From Bradyrhizobium sp. AZCC 2176 (lineage in GTDB: Bacteria > Pseudomonadota > Alphaproteobacteria > Rhizobiales > Xanthobacteraceae), in NCBI RefSeq assembly GCF_036924645.1, contig NZ_JAZHRX010000001.1:3224001-3288000 (forward strand): DNA of 64,000 nucleotides, written 5' to 3'. Both the position numbers and the translations under genes were made by a program. Of this stretch, positions 17,932 to 27,300 are shown in pieces; position 1 is the first letter of the stretch; the number at the start of each line of letters is the position of its first letter. The notes beneath the pieces were generated by a model. It ran no database searches. It was not told where the DNA came from and saw only the letters and a list, made by a program, of their open reading frames with translations.

Positions 17932-18459
17932 CTATTGCGGGTCCTGACCGCTGCGCGCCACGCGCTCCGCGATGTAATCCTTCCCTTTGGCCGTGAATGT
18001 TTCGCGGATGGCAAAGCCATCCTCCGGCGACATCGGGCCAATCGGGACGGCGCCGGTCGGCAGGATCAGGGTCGCATTGCCATTGACGAAAACGAGAAGG
18101 TGACGCCGGTCCTGGAGCAGGCGTTCCGCCATGGCCTTTAGCCCCGACAGGTACGGTTCCTTGCGCCAGGCAAACGGTGTCCCCGGATCGACTTGGACGT
18201 AGATAAAGCCCGTCGTCGGGTAAATGGAGAGCACCATTTTCGATATTTCCGGCTTCCACTCCGGCGGTATCGTCTCATCCTGCAACCACAGGCAACTGAA
18301 TGAGCGGCACTGCTCGGGCCGATCCTCGTAGATGCGGCAGCCGGAGCCGATTGCACAATGTGTGCACCATTTTCCTTCCCGCTTGTTCAGAGCCGGAATG
18401 CTGTAGACCTTGCAGCACATTGTGCAGGTCCCGCAGGTTCGTTCATTTACAGTCGACAT
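17932..18459 (-). CDS. YkgJ-family cysteine-cluster protein
   Basis: A 175-residue protein. The N-terminal cluster CGTCTMCCKVY (9-19) is followed by WCTHC, GCRIYEDRPEQCRSFSC, so at least ten cysteines lie in the first 60 residues, a likely metal site. The C-terminal half has no recognised motif. It is convergent with the DUF3237 gene and sits inside the aromatic locus on the opposite strand; no link to the pathway is evident. Confidence 0.78.
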   Translation of the reverse strand: MSTVNERTCGTCTMCCKVYSIPALNKREGKWCTHCAIGSGCRIYEDRPEQCRSFSCLWLQDETIPPEWKPEISKMVLSIYPTTGFIYVQVDPGTPFAWRKEPYLSGLKAMAERLLQDRRHLLVFVNGNATLILPTGAVPIGPMSPEDGFAIRETFTAKGKDYIAERVARSGQDPQ

Positions 18460-18758
18460 TACCGAACCGGTCGGACGGATTTATCTGGTGGTGGCTTACG
18501 ACGAGAATGCGTTCAGAAGCAAATTCAAAGTAGCCGCGCCGCCATTGGAAGAGATCCGTGGCGTGTTGGATACCCCGCCTGCGCGGTGTATGACGGCCTT
18601 ATGGCACTTCACATTCACCCTTGTTGCGAGCGAAGCGAACTCATCCGCATAGCTTGGCGAAGGCGGAAGTAATCCACCATGCCGCCGCCGGCGCTCCCTT
18701 GCGCCAACGGTCGCGTTTGCTGCACGACGATGACGCGTGGGGAAGCGGGACAGCCGCC
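18460..18758. other. Intergenic stretch upstream of the crotonase gene
   Basis: About 300 bases between the divergent YkgJ-type gene and the crotonase promoter. A short open frame exists but begins inside the antisense of the YkgJ gene and has no ribosome site. The GGCGGAAGTAATCCACCAT part looks like one arm of a REP-type repeat. Nothing else is recognised. Confidence 0.4.
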
Positions 18759-18791
18759 TTGACTCCTCCCAAGATCGTTATAAAATATAAC
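18759..18791 (+). promoter_or_regulatory. Crotonase promoter with overlapping CouR-type operator
   Basis: TTGACT (18759-18764), a 16-base spacer and TAAAAT (18781-18786) make a sigma70-like promoter. The palindrome GTTATAAAATATAAC (18777-18791; arms GTTATA/TATAAC) covers the -10 box, ending 28 bases before the ATG. The same 15-mer pattern occurs at 14339 and 31811. This is the layout expected for a repressor site. Confidence 0.6.
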
Positions 18792-18819
18792 TATTCTGCA
18801 CAGGAAGTAATACAGACCC

Positions 18820-19620
18820 ATGGGAAACGCCTCCACCGCCGCTGCGGGTTCATCTGACCTGCTCAAGGTCGAGCAGAAGGGCGCGGTGCTGATCGTGGGC
18901 CTCAACCGCCCGGCCAAGCGCAACGCGCTGAACGACGGCATCATCCTTGCGATCCAGGATTGCTTCTCCAAGCTCCCCGAGGGGACAGGCGCCGTGGTCA
19001 TCCATGGCGTCGGCGACCATTTCTCCTCCGGCCTCGATCTGTCCGAACTGACCGAGCACGACGCCACCGAGGGCCTGCGCCACTCCCAGATGTGGCACCG
19101 GGTGTTCGATCGCATCCAGTATAGCCGCGTTCCCGTGATCGCGGCGCTGAAGGGTGCGGTGATCGGCGGCGGGCTGGAACTGGCGTGCGCGGCGCATATC
19201 CGCGTCGCCGAACCGTCAGCCTATTTCGCGCTGCCCGAGGGCCAGCGCGGCATTTTCGTCGGCGGCGGCGGATCGGTGCGGCTGCCGCGGCTGATCGGGG
19301 TAGCACGGATGATCGACATGATGCTCACCGGCCGGGTCTATTCGGCCACCGAAGGCTCGGCCTATGGCTTCTCGCAGTACCTCACCGAGGCCGATGGCGC
19401 GCTGCCGAAGGCGTTGGAGCTCGCGGAGCGCGTGGCTGCGAACGCGCCGCTGACCAATTTCGCCGTGCTGCAGGCGTTGCCGATGATCGCGGAGGCCAAT
19501 CCGCAGACCGGCCTTTTGATGGAATCCCTGATGGCAACCGTGGCGCAGAGCGACAAAGAAGCGAAGCGCCGCATTCGCGCGTTTCTCGACCACAAGACCG
19601 CCAAGGTGAAGCCGACCTGA
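18820..19620 (+). CDS. Enoyl-CoA hydratase (crotonase), CouA-like
   Basis: A 266-residue crotonase with both hydratase glutamates: GGGLE (Glu110) and ALPE (Glu130), 20 residues apart as in true enoyl-CoA hydratases. Bacterial hydroxycinnamoyl-CoA hydratase-lyases typically lack the first Glu, so this looks like a hydratase for cinnamoyl-type CoA thioesters rather than an aldehyde-forming lyase. It is the first gene of a run with the CoA ligase starting two bases after its stop. Gene order matches the R. palustris couAB region. Regulation: promoter and palindrome directly upstream. Confidence 0.85.
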   Translation: MGNASTAAAGSSDLLKVEQKGAVLIVGLNRPAKRNALNDGIILAIQDCFSKLPEGTGAVVIHGVGDHFSSGLDLSELTEHDATEGLRHSQMWHRVFDRIQYSRVPVIAALKGAVIGGGLELACAAHIRVAEPSAYFALPEGQRGIFVGGGGSVRLPRLIGVARMIDMMLTGRVYSATEGSAYGFSQYLTEADGALPKALELAERVAANAPLTNFAVLQALPMIAEANPQTGLLMESLMATVAQSDKEAKRRIRAFLDHKTAKVKPT

Positions 19621-19621
19621 C

Positions 19622-21508
19622 ATGAGCGCCACGCCCAGCACGTCCGTCTCGACCGCCGCCGCCGCGCGCGGGGACCATCCGCTGCGTCCGATCTCGTTTG
19701 GCACGCCCGCGGTGGATGTCGAGCGCCGCGACGACGGCACCATCTACCTGCGCCCGAAGGCGCAACTGCGCGACTATCCGGTGCGCATCACCGACCGCCT
19801 GCATCATTGGGCCGCGGCCGCGCCCGATCGGGTCTTCATGGCGGAACGGAACGCCGCACGCGGCTGGCGGCAGATCACCTATGCGGAGCTGCTCGCCTCC
19901 TCACGCCACATCGCGTCCGCGCTGCTGGCGCGCGGCCTTTCGGCTGAAAAGCCGGTCGTCATTCTCTCGGGCAATTCAGTCGATCATGCATTGATCGCAT
20001 TCGGCGCGCTCTATGCCGGCATTCCCTTCTGCCCGGTATCGCCGGCCTATTCGCTGGTGTCGCGGGACTACGGCAAGCTCGGCTATCTAATGAAGCTGTT
20101 GACGCCGGGCCTCGTGTTCGCCGACGACGCCACGAAATTCGCCGATGCGCTGGCCGCCAACGTGTCCTTCGGCACCGAAATCGCGGCGTCGCGCGGCGCC
20201 GTGCCCGGCCGCGACGTGACCACGCTGGCGGACCTGATGGCGACGCCACTGCATCCGCACCTCGACGCGGTGCACGAGGCGATCGGCCCGGATACGATCG
20301 CCAAATTCCTGCTGACATCGGGTTCGACCGGCAACCCGAAGGCCGTCATCAACACCCAGCGCATGATCTGCGCCAACCAGGTGATGCTGCGCGAAACGCT
20401 GGCGTTCCTGAAGGACGAGCCGCCGGTCATCGTCGACTGGTTGCCGTGGAATCACACCTTTGGCGGCAATCACAATATCGGGCTGACGCTGTACAATGGC
20501 GGCTCGATGTATCTCGACGAGGGCAAGCCGATGCCTGGCGGCATCGAAGAGACCGTGCGCAACCTGCAGGAAATTTCGCCGACGGTCTATTTCAACGTGC
20601 CCAAGGGCTATGAATCGCTGCTGCCCTATCTGCGCGACGATTCCGCCTTGCGGAAGAAGTTCTTCACCCGCTTGCACGCGATGTTCTTCTCGGGCGCCGC
20701 GCTGTCGGCCTTTGTGTGGAATAGCCTCGACGAGCTTTCCGTTCAGGAAACCGGCTATCGCGTGCCGATGCTGACCGGGCTCGGCGCCACCGAGACCGCG
20801 CCATTCTTCATGTCGGTCAATCCGATGACGAGCCGCTCCGGCCATGTTGGCCTGCCGGTGCTGGGCAATGATGCGAAACTTGTGCCCAACAATGGCAAGC
20901 TGGAGGTTCGCGCCAAGGGGCCGAACGTGATGCCGGGCTACTGGCGCCAGCCGGACATGACTGCGAAGGCCTTCGACGAAGAAGGCTTCTACAAAATGGG
21001 CGATGCGCTGAAGCCGGCCGACCCCAATGATTTCGACGCCGGGTTCGATTTCGACGGACGCACCGGCGAGGATTTCAAGCTCGCCAGTGGTACCTGGGTC
21101 AGCGTCGGCCCCTTGCGCGCGCGCTTCGTTGCGGCCTGCGCACCCCTGGTGCGTGACGTCGTCATTGCCGGAATCAACCGCGACGAAATATCGGCGCTGG
21201 TGGTGCTCGACCTCGACGGTTGCCGCCTGATCAATCCGACGCTTCCGCTGGACGATCTCGCCGCTGCTGCGTCCGACCCGCTGATCGTTGCCGCCTTCCG
21301 CGAGCGCTTCCAGAAGCTGGTGGCTGGCGCCACGGGCTCGTCGACCCGGATCACGCGCGCGGTGTTGCTCGATACGCCGCTGTCGATCGATCGCGGCGAG
21401 GTCACCGACAAGGGCTCGATCAACCAGCGCGCGGTACTGGATAATCGCAGCGCGCTGATTGAAGAAATTTATTCGCCCGCGCCACCGGCGCAGGTGATTT
21501 CGCTGTAG
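19622..21508 (+). CDS. Feruloyl/p-coumaroyl-CoA synthetase (CouB-like)
   Basis: A 628-residue AMP-forming ligase. The ATP motif LLTSGSTGNPKAV is near 231, with WLPWNHTFGGNHNIG after it. TGLGATETAPFF carries the A5-type motif and YKMGDALKP the A7-type motif. The FCS subgroup (feruloyl-CoA synthase) differs from fatty-acid ligases in this GDALKPADP segment and in the C-terminal lid. It would activate hydroxycinnamates to CoA thioesters in the cytoplasm. It is transcribed with the crotonase upstream. Confidence 0.88.
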   Translation: MSATPSTSVSTAAAARGDHPLRPISFGTPAVDVERRDDGTIYLRPKAQLRDYPVRITDRLHHWAAAAPDRVFMAERNAARGWRQITYAELLASSRHIASALLARGLSAEKPVVILSGNSVDHALIAFGALYAGIPFCPVSPAYSLVSRDYGKLGYLMKLLTPGLVFADDATKFADALAANVSFGTEIAASRGAVPGRDVTTLADLMATPLHPHLDAVHEAIGPDTIAKFLLTSGSTGNPKAVINTQRMICANQVMLRETLAFLKDEPPVIVDWLPWNHTFGGNHNIGLTLYNGGSMYLDEGKPMPGGIEETVRNLQEISPTVYFNVPKGYESLLPYLRDDSALRKKFFTRLHAMFFSGAALSAFVWNSLDELSVQETGYRVPMLTGLGATETAPFFMSVNPMTSRSGHVGLPVLGNDAKLVPNNGKLEVRAKGPNVMPGYWRQPDMTAKAFDEEGFYKMGDALKPADPNDFDAGFDFDGRTGEDFKLASGTWVSVGPLRARFVAACAPLVRDVVIAGINRDEISALVVLDLDGCRLINPTLPLDDLAAAASDPLIVAAFRERFQKLVAGATGSSTRITRAVLLDTPLSIDRGEVTDKGSINQRAVLDNRSALIEEIYSPAPPAQVISL

Positions 21509-21544
21509 CCGAACTTCGCACAAGAGTTTGTCAGGGAGAGCACC

Positions 21545-22306
21545 ATGCAGTTGAAGGACCAGGCCGCCATCGTCACGGGCGGCGCGTCGGGATTGGGCGC
21601 AGCGACCGCGCGCCGGCTCGCGGCACAGGGCGCCAAGGTCGCGATCTGCGATCTCAACGCCAACCTTGCTGAAGCCGTCGCGGCCGAGATCGGCGGCGTC
21701 GCCGTGATCTGCGACGTGTCCGACGCTGCCTCGGCGGAGGCCGCGATCGCCAAGGCCGCGGCGGCCCATGGGCCGGCGCGCGTGCTGGTCAACTGCGCCG
21801 GCATCGGCGTCGCCAAGCGGGTGATCGGCAAGGACGGGCCGATGGCGCTCGGCGATTTCGACAAGGTGATCAAGGTCAATTTGATCGGCTCGTTCAACAT
21901 GCTGCGACTGGCGACGGCCCCGATGTCGAAACTGGAGCCGCTTGCGACCGGCGAACGTGGCGTGGTGATTTCAACCGCCTCGGTCGCGGCCTATGACGGC
22001 CAGATCGGCCAGTCCGCCTATTCGGCTTCCAAGGGCGGCATCGTCGCCATGACGCTGCCGATCGCACGCGAATTGGCGCAGTTTGGCATTCGCGTGCTGA
22101 CGATCGCGCCGGGCCTGTTCCTGACGCCGCTGCTCGCCAATTTGCCGCAGGAAGCGCAGGACTCGCTTGCCGCTTCGATCCCGTTCCCGCGCCGGCTCGG
22201 TCAGGCCGATGAGTTTGCCTCGCTCGCACTGCACATGATCGACAACCCTTATCTGAACGGCGAAGTGGTGCGGCTCGATGCCGCGCTTCGCATGGCGCCG
22301 CGCTAG
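21545..22306 (+). CDS. SDR-family 3-hydroxyacyl-CoA dehydrogenase
   Basis: A 253-residue short-chain dehydrogenase. The NAD motif TGGASGLG is at 11-18, CAGIG at 84-88, catalytic Ser146, Tyr159 and Lys163 (YSASK). The PMSKLEPLATGERGVVISTASVAAYDGQIGQ-like region closely resembles type-2 3-hydroxyacyl-CoA dehydrogenase (HSD17B10 group). After the hydratase it would oxidise the beta-hydroxy-phenylpropionyl-CoA to the keto form. AGGGAG precedes the ATG. Its TAG stop is the first part of a dispersed repeat. Confidence 0.85.
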   Translation: MQLKDQAAIVTGGASGLGAATARRLAAQGAKVAICDLNANLAEAVAAEIGGVAVICDVSDAASAEAAIAKAAAAHGPARVLVNCAGIGVAKRVIGKDGPMALGDFDKVIKVNLIGSFNMLRLATAPMSKLEPLATGERGVVISTASVAAYDGQIGQSAYSASKGGIVAMTLPIARELAQFGIRVLTIAPGLFLTPLLANLPQEAQDSLAASIPFPRRLGQADEFASLALHMIDNPYLNGEVVRLDAALRMAPR

Positions 22307-22390
22307 AGCATGATCCGGAAAAGTGCGAAGCGGTTTTCCAAGAAGGTCGTGCTCCAACAAGGAATGAGATCATGATGCGCTTCTACTGAA
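22305..22390. repeat. Dispersed repeat, family E (AGAGCATGATCCGGAAAAGTG)
   Basis: Begins at the stop codon of the SDR gene (TAGAGCATGATCCGGAAAAG) and contains GCGGTTTTCC and GATCATGATGCGCTTCT, internal inverse matches. A second copy starts in exactly the same way at the stop codon of the serine hydrolase (61867). Confidence 0.8.
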
Positions 22391-22415
22391 GCGCACCGTG
22401 ATCGAGGGATATCCG

Positions 22416-22835
22416 ATGTTTATCAACCGGCGCGACGTACAGATCCAGTGGGGCGACTGCGACCCCGCCAACATCGTTTACTACCCGCGCTATTTCGCGA
22501 TGTTCGACGATTCGACGTCGATCATGTTCGAAGCGGCCGGTTATTCGAAGCAGGACCTCATCCACAAATATGGCCTGGTCGGCATCCCCATGGTGGACAC
22601 GCGGGCAAAATTCCACATTCCTTCGACCCATGGCGACTGGATCAGAATCGAAAGCCGGATCGAGAGCTTCAAGCGATCTTCCTTCGAGGTGATCCACAAC
22701 GTATTCAAGGGCGAGGCACTGGCGATTGAGGCGTTCGAGACCCGTGTGCTGGTCGGCAAGCATCCGGACGATCCGGCAAGGCTGAAATCGGCGCCGATGC
22801 CGACGGAGATCATCGAGCGATTCATGCGGGGCTGA
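22416..22835 (+). CDS. 4-hydroxybenzoyl-CoA-type thioesterase
   Basis: A 139-residue hotdog thioesterase with the signature WGDCDPANIVYYPRYF; Asp16 matches the catalytic Asp17 of the Pseudomonas 4-hydroxybenzoyl-CoA thioesterase. It hydrolyses aryl-CoA to the free acid, here probably 4-hydroxybenzoyl-CoA to 4-hydroxybenzoate, the PobA substrate. GAGGGA eight bases upstream supports the ATG at 22416. The GTG at 22398 lies upstream of this ribosome site and is less likely. Confidence 0.85.
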   Translation: MFINRRDVQIQWGDCDPANIVYYPRYFAMFDDSTSIMFEAAGYSKQDLIHKYGLVGIPMVDTRAKFHIPSTHGDWIRIESRIESFKRSSFEVIHNVFKGEALAIEAFETRVLVGKHPDDPARLKSAPMPTEIIERFMRG

Positions 22836-22943
22836 CTCGGCCTCATCGGGGCTGACTCAGTCCCCCGCATGACCTAAAGAAGGGGCTGAATAGCCCACGA
22901 GATTTTGCTTAAAGCGATAAATAGATAATCCAGGGAGGAATGA

Positions 22944-24095
22944 ATGAAGAAGGCTTTTCTGTCCGCTGCTTCCGTCGCGGTGGCGCTTGCTCTGACGGGC
23001 CTGCCGGCGACGGCGCAAACCAACGAGATCACGGTCGGCATTTCCATCACCACCACCGGCCCTGCAGCGGCGCTCGGCATTCCCGAGCGCAACTCGCTCG
23101 ATTTTGTGCCGAAGGAAATCGGCGGCGTGCCGATCAAGATCATCACGCTCGACGACGGCGGCGATCCGACCACGGCGACGACCAACACGCGGCGCTTCGT
23201 CACCGAGTCCAAGGCCGACATCATCATGGGCTCCTCGACGACGCCTTCGACGGTCGCGGTCGCGACGGTGGCGAATGAGGCGGGCATTCCGCATATCGGT
23301 CTCGCACCGTTCCCGATCAACGAAGCGCGCATCAAGTGGTCGGTCGCCATGCCGCAGCCGATCCCGATCATGGGCAAGGTGCTCTACGAGCACATGAAGG
23401 CGCACGGCATCAAGTCGGTGGGCTATATCGGCTACTCTGATTCCTACGGCGATCTCTGGTTCAACGACTTCAAGGCCCAGGCGATCCCGATGGGAATGAC
23501 GCTTGCAACCGAAGAACGTTTTGCGCGCCCAGACACCTCGGTCGCAGGCCAGGTGCTGAAGCTCCTCGCCGCCAATCCCGATGCGATCCTGGTCGGCGCC
23601 TCCGGCACCGCCGCGGCGCTGCCGCAGACCACGCTGCGCGAGCGCGGCTACAAGGGCCTGATCTACCAGACCCACGGTGCCGCCAGCATGGACTTCATAC
23701 GTATCGCCGGTGCGGCGGCCGAAGGCGTGATCATGGCGTCGGGTCCGGTGATGTCGCCGGAGACGCAACCCGACACCGCGCTGACCAAGAAGCCGGGGCT
23801 GGCGCTCAACACCGCCTATGAAGCCAAGTATGGCGCCAACAGCCGCAGCCAGTTCGCCGGCCATTCCTACGACGCCTTCGAAGTGTTGAAGCGCGTGGTG
23901 CCGGTGGCGCTGAAGACGGCCAAGCCCGGAACGCCGGAATTCCGCGAAGCGATCCGTCTGGCGCTGATGTCCGAAAAGGAAATCGCGGCCAGCCAGGGCG
24001 TCTACAACTTCACCGAAAAAGACCGCTACGGCCTCGACGACCGCTCGCGCATCATCCTGACCGTGAAAGACGGAAAGTACGTCCCGGCGAAGTGA
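22944..24095 (+). CDS. LivK-type ABC transporter substrate-binding protein (CouP-like)
   Basis: A 383-residue periplasmic binding protein. The signal peptide MKKAFLSAASVAVALALTG ends near ATAQ; the type-1 binding fold starts EITVGISITTTGPAAALGIP. AGGGAGGAATGA precedes the start. It is the last gene of the crotonase run and would feed the permease and ATPase genes at 28.2-31.7 kb. Similarity in place and type to the R. palustris p-coumarate binding protein CouP suggests hydroxycinnamate ligands. A family A repeat follows. Confidence 0.85.
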   Translation: MKKAFLSAASVAVALALTGLPATAQTNEITVGISITTTGPAAALGIPERNSLDFVPKEIGGVPIKIITLDDGGDPTTATTNTRRFVTESKADIIMGSSTTPSTVAVATVANEAGIPHIGLAPFPINEARIKWSVAMPQPIPIMGKVLYEHMKAHGIKSVGYIGYSDSYGDLWFNDFKAQAIPMGMTLATEERFARPDTSVAGQVLKLLAANPDAILVGASGTAAALPQTTLRERGYKGLIYQTHGAASMDFIRIAGAAAEGVIMASGPVMSPETQPDTALTKKPGLALNTAYEAKYGANSRSQFAGHSYDAFEVLKRVVPVALKTAKPGTPEFREAIRLALMSEKEIAASQGVYNFTEKDRYGLDDRSRIILTVKDGKYVPAK

Positions 24096-24118
24096 GAATC
24101 TCAGCCTATAAATAGTCT

Positions 24119-24208
24119 GTAGGGTGGGCAAAGCGTAGCGTGCCCACCCTAGAGCGGCAAACATGAAAGATGGTGGGCACGGCGCAAGTGCGCCTTTGCC
24201 CGCCCTAC
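24119..24208. repeat. Dispersed palindromic repeat, family A
   Basis: Starts GTAGGGTGGGCAAAGCGTAG and ends CTTTGCCCGCCCTAC, with GTGCCCACC/GGTGGGCAC inner arms. It lies between two convergent genes, where it probably ends both transcripts. Same family as 4086 and 13010. Confidence 0.8.
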
Positions 24209-24232
24209 TTTTTGCGGAATCAGCTTCAGCTT

Positions 24233-26822
24233 CTATCCACCCGTGGACGCGATCAGCAATGACGGCGTCGGCGTCAAACGGGCCTCCTCGACGCTCCTGC
24301 GCATCACCCGTGCCTGTTCGGCGACATGGTCGATCAGCCAACGCTCGAACGCTTCGGGCGACATCGCAGGCGCGCAGAGATATCCCTGCACGACGTCGCA
24401 GCCGAGTTCGGCCAATAGCTTGCGTTGTCCCTCGGTTTCGACGCCCTCGGCGACGACGGCCATTTTCAAGCTCTGGCCGACACGGACGACGGCGGTCGCA
24501 ATCGCGAGCGCGCTGGCGTCGCGCTCGATGTTGCGCATGAAGCTGCGATCGATCTTCAATTCGCGGATCGGCAAATGCGCCAGCCGGCTCAGACTCGAAT
24601 AGCCAGTCCCGAAATCGTCCAGCGACAGGCCGACACCGAGCTTTCGTATCGCATTCATGGTGTCGATCGCGGCCGAACGCTCGTTCACAAGCACGCCTTC
24701 GGTGATCTCGAGCATCAATGTCTGGGGCGGAAGGCCGTTTGCCGCGATGGTCTCCGCCACCATTGCGGCAAGCTTCGCATTCTGGAAGTTGAGCGGCGAC
24801 AGGTTGACCGCCACGCAGGGGACGTCGAGCCCGGCACGGCGCCACGCCGCCATTTGCCGGCATGCCTCGCGGATCGACCATAGACCGATCTGCTCGATCA
24901 GGCCGACTTCCTCGGCCAACGGGATGAATTTCGAAGGCGGGACATCGCCGAGCTCGGGATCGCGCCAGCGCGACAGCGCTTCGACGCCGTAGAGGGCACC
25001 GTCGACGGTTCGGGTTTGCGGTTGATAGACCAGCTTCAACCCGTCATTTGCGATGGCCCGGCGGAGCGCCGCGCTGAAGACGAGCCGCTGCTCGGCGAGC
25101 CGGTTCATGTCGGCGCTGAAAAAGCGGTGGGTGGAGCGGCCCGCCTGCTTGGCTTTGTACATCGCCGCATCGGCCTGCTGTATCAGCGTATCGATATCGG
25201 TGGCGTTGTCGGGATAGATGCTGATGCCCATGCTGGCGGAAATCGGCACCTGCCTGTTGTCGATCCATAGCGGCGATGTCAGCGCTTCGGTGATGTTGGA
25301 GGCGACCAGCGAGGCGCGCGCCGGATCGCAATTCGGCAGCGCGATGACGAATTCGTCGCCGCTCAGGCGTCCGAGCAGGTCGGACGGCTGGATGCGGGCG
25401 CGCAGCCGTTTTGTGAACTCGACCAGCAGCGCATCGCCCGCCGAATGTCCGAGGGTGTCGTTGACGTCCTTGAAGTGATCGAGGTCGAGGAACACCAACG
25501 CGAGCTGCTTCTCCGCCGGGCAGTCTTCGATGGCCTGGTTGATCAGCTCACGCAACTGCGCGCGGTTCGGCAGCCCGGTCAGCATGTCGTGGTAGGCGAG
25601 CCGGGCGATCTGGGTCCGCGCCTCCTTGCGCTCGATCGCCAGCGCACCGAGGTGAACGCAGGCGTCGACGATCCGCTGATGCCAGCGGCTCGGTGCGCGG
25701 CATTCCCTGAAATAGAAGGCGAAGGTTCCGATCACGCGGCCGTCCTTGGCCTTGATCGGCGTCGACCAGCAGGCCTTCAGGCCGACCTCGAGCGGCCGCT
25801 GCTTGTACGGCTGCCAGCGCGGATCGGTATCGAGATCTTCGGCCAATACGGCCTTGCCGTAATACGCCGCCGACCCGCACGAGCCGACGTCGGGACCGAT
25901 GGCGATGCCCTCGAGCGCGCTGGAATAGTCGTCAGGCAGGCTGGGTCCGCCGAGCGGGTGCACCAGCCCGTCGGAATCGACATGCAGCACCAAAGCGACG
26001 ACATCGGTGCAATGGCTTCGACGCGCCGGCAAAGCTGGTCGGAAATCTCGGTGATCGGAAGTTCGTCGGCGAGGGCCGCCATGATCAGTTGCTGCAGCGA
26101 CCTTAGCTGCTTGCTCTCGCTGATATCGCTCAGCAGCGCGAACACATATTTGATGCGCCCGCGACCGTTGCGGAACGCCTTGACCGTGGCCGAGAGCCAG
26201 ATCTCGTCGCCGTCGTAGACGAGGACTTCCTCCCCGTCGCCGCGTCCATCGCAGATCCGGCGGCGCAGCCTGAGCGCGGTCGGTAAATCGCCCGGCGAGC
26301 AACTGGTTGGCCTGCCGTCCCTGCGCTTCCTCAGCCGCGTATCCGAACATGCCGGAGAACGCCGCGTTGGTATAGACGACACGCAGGTTGCGATCGGTGA
26401 CGACGACGGCGCGGGTGGTCTTGTCGGCCACCAGGTTCAAGAGCGCGATCTGCTCGCGCCGTTCGACCTCGGCGGTTATGTCGCGAACAAAGACCATGTA
26501 GCTGCTTCGACCGCCGATCTCGACGCAGCAAGGCCGATACGGACGCCCGAAGCCGGCTGCCATCGGCGCGCCGGATGGTGATTTCGGAGCTCGGCTGGAG
26601 GTCGGTGAGCCCGAGACAGCTCGCATCGAGACCAAGAATGTCCTCGCGGGCGACGCCCCAGATCGATTCCGCCGCAGCGTTGAAATGGCTTACACGTAGC
26701 TCGCCGTCGATGATGACGACCGCCTCGCTCGCCCGCTCAAGCGCCGCCAGCAGGAATTCTGTCGTGTCGACCGCAGGGCAATCGGAGGCATGCATCGTCT
26801 GACCTTGTAACCCGGCAGCCAT
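24233..26822 (-). pseudogene. Frameshifted PAS-PAS-GAF-GGDEF-EAL c-di-GMP protein (DosP-like)
   Basis: From 26822 the reading moves through three frames. The first PAS runs to about 26530; after a shift near 26515-26535 comes a second PAS to about 26290. After a shift at 26265-26300 comes the rest of PAS plus linker (EVLVYDGDEIWLSATVKAF). After a one-base loss near 26005-26009 the original frame resumes with GAF (HPLGGPSLPDDY), GGDEF (LSGDEF) and EAL (GVEALSRW). The order matches DosP-type oxygen-sensing phosphodiesterases. The last 680 residues (GAF onward) remain open and all catalytic motifs are intact, so a shortened product is possible. Assembly indels are the alternative explanation. 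Confidence 0.8.
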
Positions 26823-27006
26823 CGTCGACGCCCGGCGTCGGACGGAAAGTGACTGCAGTACCGCAAGGTTAGGAGCCCGCGTGTGTTCGGGAAGTTGTGC
26901 ACCTCACGCGGAACCGGCGGAACTCATATCATGCTTAAGATTTCGTTGAGAATGAACCGAAGCGGATATCTCGTAAAACAGCAATTTAAGTCCACCGCTG
27001 CAGCCA

Positions 27007-27297
27007 TCAAGATTCGGTCGACTTACGCCGCCGGTGAATGACCGGTTCGCCTTTCAGCGGAGCACAAGAACTTTTCTCCGCTTCTTCCCGGGTCGATTCG
27101 GAGCTTGTCCACACCTGCTGGACACCGTTGAAGAACAGATAGCGGCAGTGCTTCTTGTAGAATGGCACCGGATAATCGGCACTTAGTCGTGCAGCTATTA
27201 TCTCAGATCCCACCAAGATGCCGCGATTGAGAAAGTAGACAGCCGACAAGAGCACTGCCAAACCCAACAAAGCCCAACGCGTTGGCGATAATCGCAT
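27007..27297 (-). CDS. Hypothetical membrane-anchored protein
   Basis: A 96-residue protein with one N-terminal hydrophobic segment (WALLGLAVLLSAVYFLN, residues 8-24), then a periplasmic part with two cysteines (HCRYLF and SSCAPL) and a basic C-terminus (HRRRKS). It starts three bases after the stop of the next gene upstream, so the two are a pair. The stretch is less GC-rich than its surroundings. I do not recognise a family. Confidence 0.6.
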   Translation of the reverse strand: MRLSPTRWALLGLAVLLSAVYFLNRGILVGSEIIAARLSADYPVPFYKKHCRYLFFNGVQQVWTSSESTREEAEKSSCAPLKGEPVIHRRRKSTES

Positions 27298-27300
27298 CCG

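Noticed and set aside
18410..18652. 80-codon plus-strand frame before the crotonase
   Set aside because: Begins in the antisense of the YkgJ-type gene, has no ribosome site and no recognisable sequence.
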